A stretch of DNA of 8,164 nucleotides, taken from contig NZ_JAHOEA010000086.1 of assembly GCF_019127135.1 (NCBI RefSeq), positions 1-8,164 on the forward strand, written 5' to 3'. Source of the DNA: Segatella copri. GTDB lineage: Bacteria; Bacteroidota; Bacteroidia; Bacteroidales; Bacteroidaceae. Below are positions 5,709 to 8,164 of this stretch, in pieces (the stretch's first letter is position 1; each line of letters begins with the position of its first letter). The notes below the pieces were generated by a model. That model made no database searches. It worked only from the letters and a program-made list of their open reading frames with translations, and was not told where the DNA came from. The translations under genes and the position numbers were made by a program.

Positions 5709-5907
5709 ATGAAAGCGGAAGCCAAGAGGGCAAGGGGAACGATAAGAACCCTAAGCAATGACATTTGAGGGTTTCTTGAAATCCTTGAACCTCGAAAGCC
5801 GAAGCGATCATTATAAAAAGGATAAATATAATAAAACAAGTAGAAATCCCGACAGAGCCGGAAGGCGAAGAGAGGACGAGAAAAATACAATTAGGAGGTT
5901 TTACATT
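5709..5907 (+). promoter_or_regulatory. Long hsp20 leader with possible RBS-sequestering structure
   Basis: About 199 nt separate the predicted sigma-54 start from the ATG. AACCTC (5788-5793) is complementary to GAGGTT (5895-5900) within the ribosome-binding site. The same CCTC can instead pair locally: 5764-5770 with 5790-5796, seven pairs including one G-U. A third option is a stem GGGTTT (5769-5774) / AAATCC (5779-5784) closed by a CTTG tetraloop. These alternatives are mutually exclusive, so a thermometer-like or switch-like role is possible. Pairings are read by eye; no energy was computed. Confidence 0.35.
5893..5898 (+). promoter_or_regulatory. Full AGGAGG Shine-Dalgarno of hsp20
   Basis: AGGAGG ends 9 nt before the ATG at 5908, an ideal spacing. 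It decides the start: the in-frame ATG at 5758 would add 50 basic residues unlike any small heat-shock protein. Strong Shine-Dalgarno sites are rare in Bacteroidota and none is seen before the other genes here. Confidence 0.85.
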
Positions 5908-6348
5908 ATGTTGTTAGCTCGTAGAAATAATAGTGTTTCAAATTGGTTGAACAGTTGGTTTAATGATAACTTCTTTGATACAGACTTGATGCCACGCATG
6001 AATGCTACAGCTCCTGCAGTTAACGTCAAGGAAAGCGCTACAGCCTACACGATGGAGGTTGCCGCTCCTGGTTTGAAGAAGGATATGGTCAAGATGAACA
6101 TCGACAAGGATGGTTACTTGAATGTATCTATCGAGAACAAGGATGAGAAGAAGGAGGAAAAGAAGGAAGAGCATTACTTGCGTCGTGAATTCTCTTACAG
6201 CAACTACTCTCAGAGCTATGCTTTACCTGAGGATGCCGATCAGGAGAAAATTTCTGCAGAGGTCAGTGACGGTGTCTTGAAGATAGAGATTCCTAAGGTA
6301 GCCAAGGAGGAGAAGAAGGAAGACGTTAAGCACATTGAGATCAAATAA
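5908..6348 (+). CDS. hsp20: Hsp20/alpha-crystallin small heat-shock chaperone
   Basis: 146-aa cytoplasmic ATP-independent chaperone that holds unfolding proteins for refolding by Hsp70 or ClpB-type machines. The N-terminal arm (1-35) is Asn/Trp/Phe-rich as usual. The alpha-crystallin domain spans about 36-130, beginning APAVNVKES, with the conserved AxxxxGVL motif at 117-124 (AEVSDGVL) and EIPK at 127-130. A highly charged loop, DEKKEEKKEEHY, sits at 79-90. The C-terminal I-x-I anchor for oligomer assembly is IEI at 143-145. Length is normal. It starts at the ATG behind AGGAGG. Expression appears to run from the sigma-54 promoter at 5683-5698 through a long leader and to stop at the terminator at 6415-6446, so the gene is monocistronic. 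Confidence 0.95.
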   Translation: MLLARRNNSVSNWLNSWFNDNFFDTDLMPRMNATAPAVNVKESATAYTMEVAAPGLKKDMVKMNIDKDGYLNVSIENKDEKKEEKKEEHYLRREFSYSNYSQSYALPEDADQEKISAEVSDGVLKIEIPKVAKEEKKEDVKHIEIK

Positions 6349-6414
6349 TTACTCATAACGTGCTAAACAGTTTTCTTGATGACTTTCATAAGCATTAGAA
6401 AATAATTAAAACGG

Positions 6415-6452
6415 AGGCTAGTCCCAGCAATGGGGCTAGCCTTTTTGTTTTT
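6415..6452. terminator. Strong intrinsic terminator, probably bidirectional
   Basis: An 11-bp stem (6415-6425 with 6432-6442, one G-T wobble) encloses the loop AGCAAT and is followed by TTTTTGTTTTTT on the plus strand. It ends hsp20 transcripts about 70 nt after the stop. On the minus strand the stem is followed after CCG by TTTTAATTATT, so it probably also ends the convergent antiporter gene, which stops at 6461. Confidence 0.92.
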
Positions 6453-6460
6453 TCTCATAA

Positions 6461-7999
6461 TTACCCGATAGAATCTTTGTCATCCTCCGTCACCCGTGTT
6501 TGGTCTTCTTTCGGCTGTGGCTTAGGTACGAACCCAAGGATGGCAACCAGACAGCTCATCAGCGGACTGATGATGTTGAAGAAACAGAACGGGAGATAAA
6601 CGAGTGTCGGAATGCCGAGAACCGTACTCAGTGTCATTCCGCAGGCAGTCCAAGGAACCAGTACGCTCGTAACGGTAGCACTATCCTCCGTACTTCGGCT
6701 CAAGAGTTCCGGCCTGTATCCACGTTCGGCATATTCGTCCTTGTAGATAGATGCATTCATGATGATACTCAGAAACTGGTCGCCCATCACTAGATTGAGC
6801 AGAACACCGGATGTCACCGTGCTGCATACGAGTGATACGGTGCTGTGGATGCTTTTCAGGAGGATGTGGGTGATGGCGTGGAGCATTCCGCTGGCTACCA
6901 TGCACGAACCGAAGCACATGGCACAGAGAATAAGCCAGATGGTATTGAGCATACCCGCCATTCCACGGGTGGCTACGAGATCATTGATGCTGTCCATGCC
7001 GCAATCTACCTGGGTATGGGTATAGCAGGTAGTCATGATTCCTTCAAAGAGACTCTTGGCGGTAATGCCGCTTTCGCCAGCTATCTTTACGAGCACTTCC
7101 GGCTGGAGAATGAGAGCACAGATGCATGCTGAAAGGGCCGAAAGCAGAAGCGTGATGAGAGATGGAGTCTTGCGGTAGATGAGCCATCCGGTAAACGCAG
7201 GAACCAGCATCGTAAGCAGGGAGATGTTGAAACCATGGCTCAGACCGGTAAGATACTGGCTTACATCCACTGGCTTGGAATCATAGCAGAGTCCGATGAT
7301 GAGGTAGAGTACCAGTGAAAGCAGGATGCTCGGTATGGTGGTGTAGAGCATGTAGCGGATATGTGAGAAGAGATCAGCTCCGGCTATGCTCGAAGCCAGC
7401 ACGGTAGTATCGCTCATAGGCGAGAGCTTGTCACCGAAATAGGCACCCGAGATAATCGCTCCTGCCGTATAGGGTGCCGGTATGCCAAGGGCATCACCTA
7501 TTCCCATCAGGGCAATACCGATGGTGGCAATGGTGGTCCATGAGGTTCCTGTCATCACCGAGATGATGCTGGAGATGATACATGCGCAGGGGAGGAAAAA
7601 GGTAGGCGACATAATCTGTACACCATAATAGATTAATGTGGGTACAACGCCACTGATCATCCAGGTGGCTGACATCATACCGATGAGCAGCAGAATCAGG
7701 ATAGACACTCCTGCATCGCCCACAGTCTTTTTGATCATCTCCTCGAAGATATTCCATTTCATCTTGTAGATGGTCATACTGAGCGCTACGCATACGGCTG
7801 TAGCTATCATGAGGGCTACCTGTGATGCACCAGCCAGGGCATCATCTGGGAAGAGTTTGACAACCAGGACGATAAGAGCGATAAGTACAGCCAGTGGGAG
7901 TACTGATACGAGCGGGTGTGGTTTGTACTGCTGCTGAGACGGGTTGAGAGCCTGGTTCTCTGCAGTTTGATTCATTTGGTTCTTGTTGTTTTGTTCCAT
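6461..7999 (-). CDS. nhaC: NhaC-family Na+/H+ antiporter
   Basis: 512-aa inner-membrane secondary transporter of the NhaC family, expelling Na+ in exchange for H+; some relatives instead couple malate/lactate exchange (MleN). After a hydrophilic Asn/Gln-rich tail (1-25) there are roughly a dozen hydrophobic segments, beginning at about 30-50. Family signatures are visible: GTSWTT (151-156), GAYFGDKLSPMSDTTVLASS (185-204) and LSRSTEDSATVTS (433-445) followed by VPWTACG (448-454). The C-terminus (from about 492) is charged and cytoplasmic-like. Length is typical for the family. The start is the ATG at 7999, with a weak purine-rich GAGAGAA shortly upstream. No convincing TAnnTTTG promoter lies within 165 bp upstream, possibly because the right edge was altered by an insertion. 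Ion specificity is inferred from family. Confidence 0.93.
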   Translation of the reverse strand: MEQNNKNQMNQTAENQALNPSQQQYKPHPLVSVLPLAVLIALIVLVVKLFPDDALAGASQVALMIATAVCVALSMTIYKMKWNIFEEMIKKTVGDAGVSILILLLIGMMSATWMISGVVPTLIYYGVQIMSPTFFLPCACIISSIISVMTGTSWTTIATIGIALMGIGDALGIPAPYTAGAIISGAYFGDKLSPMSDTTVLASSIAGADLFSHIRYMLYTTIPSILLSLVLYLIIGLCYDSKPVDVSQYLTGLSHGFNISLLTMLVPAFTGWLIYRKTPSLITLLLSALSACICALILQPEVLVKIAGESGITAKSLFEGIMTTCYTHTQVDCGMDSINDLVATRGMAGMLNTIWLILCAMCFGSCMVASGMLHAITHILLKSIHSTVSLVCSTVTSGVLLNLVMGDQFLSIIMNASIYKDEYAERGYRPELLSRSTEDSATVTSVLVPWTACGMTLSTVLGIPTLVYLPFCFFNIISPLMSCLVAILGFVPKPQPKEDQTRVTEDDKDSIG

Positions 8000-8040
8000 T
8001 GATTAATTCTCTCTTACTATGATTATTTATTCCGGATCAC

Positions 8041-8164
8041 TAGTGTCCCGTTAAAACGAGACGATTATTAAATAAGTTATTAATACTCAAAAGTTTACGG
8101 ACTTTTTATAGTGTATTCGATTTGATTTTGTATCTTTGCACGCATATTTAAAATACGTGTGCGA
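8041..8164 (+). other. Right-edge intergenic DNA, possible insertion-sequence end
   Basis: From 8041 the sequence begins TAGTGTCCCG and holds an imperfect dyad, GTCCCGTT (8045-8052) with AACGAGAC (8055-8062). About 90 bp later comes an outward-facing promoter box (8131-8138). A terminal repeat followed by a short AT-rich leader and a promoter reading inward is the usual layout of a Bacteroidota IS left end. No transposase is in the window, so this is a weak inference. Confidence 0.3.
8131..8138 (+). promoter_or_regulatory. -7 promoter box facing out of the window
   Basis: TATCTTTG followed by CA is a perfect TAnnTTTG -7 element on the plus strand. A clear TTTG -33 is not seen, only T-rich sequence at 8103-8107. 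It implies a plus-strand gene starting beyond 8164, divergent from nhaC. Confidence 0.6.

Noticed and set aside
5758..5907. 50-residue N-terminal extension of Hsp20
   Set aside because: The sequence is basic and unlike small heat-shock proteins, and a perfect AGGAGG precedes the internal ATG at 5908.
6845..7132. Plus-strand ORFs antisense to nhaC
   Set aside because: Shadow frames of a strongly conserved membrane protein gene, with no start signals or recognisable domains.

Overview
The window looks like a chromosomal segment of a Bacteroidota bacterium, most likely Prevotella/Segatella. This rests on the promoter style (several TAnnTTTG -7 boxes, some with a TTTG/TTG element about 20 nt upstream), the near absence of Shine-Dalgarno sequences, AT-rich spacers, and the gene families present. 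The genus is an inference; no rRNA or marker gene is in view.

Layout. Positions 1-860 hold no convincing gene. They carry an array of 21-bp iteron-like repeats in both orientations (82-685), two other inverted repeats, a run of five 8-bp repeats (710-749) and a perfect 40-bp terminator-like palindrome (803-842). Next to it, on the minus strand, is a 374-aa protein of no recognised family (865-1989) with a lysine-rich linker and a C-terminal winged-helix-like region. It has its own promoter, and an upstream copy of half the repeat motif. Repeats plus adjacent putative DNA-binding protein form the most unusual part of the window and may be a replication, partition or autoregulatory module.

The rest is ordinary metabolism, transport and stress response, with informative regulatory DNA. 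A zinc-dependent medium-chain alcohol dehydrogenase (2277-3314, +) converges on a CNNM/CBS-domain Mg2+/Co2+-type transporter (3373-4428, -) across a shared terminator. A 342-bp spacer holds divergent -7 boxes and a hairpin in the transporter leader. It is followed by a small arginase/ureohydrolase-fold protein (4771-5556, +). An Hsp20 chaperone (5908-6348, +) is preceded by a near-perfect sigma-54 promoter (5683-5698), a leader of about 200 nt and a full AGGAGG ribosome-binding site, all unusual for this phylum. A strong, probably bidirectional terminator separates it from a convergent NhaC-family Na+/H+ antiporter (6461-7999, -).

The right edge (8041-8164) holds a perfect -7 box facing out of the window and an inverted-repeat sequence that could be the end of an insertion sequence. 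Apart from the repeat/unknown-protein pair, no operon is evident: each gene appears to have its own promoter or terminator.
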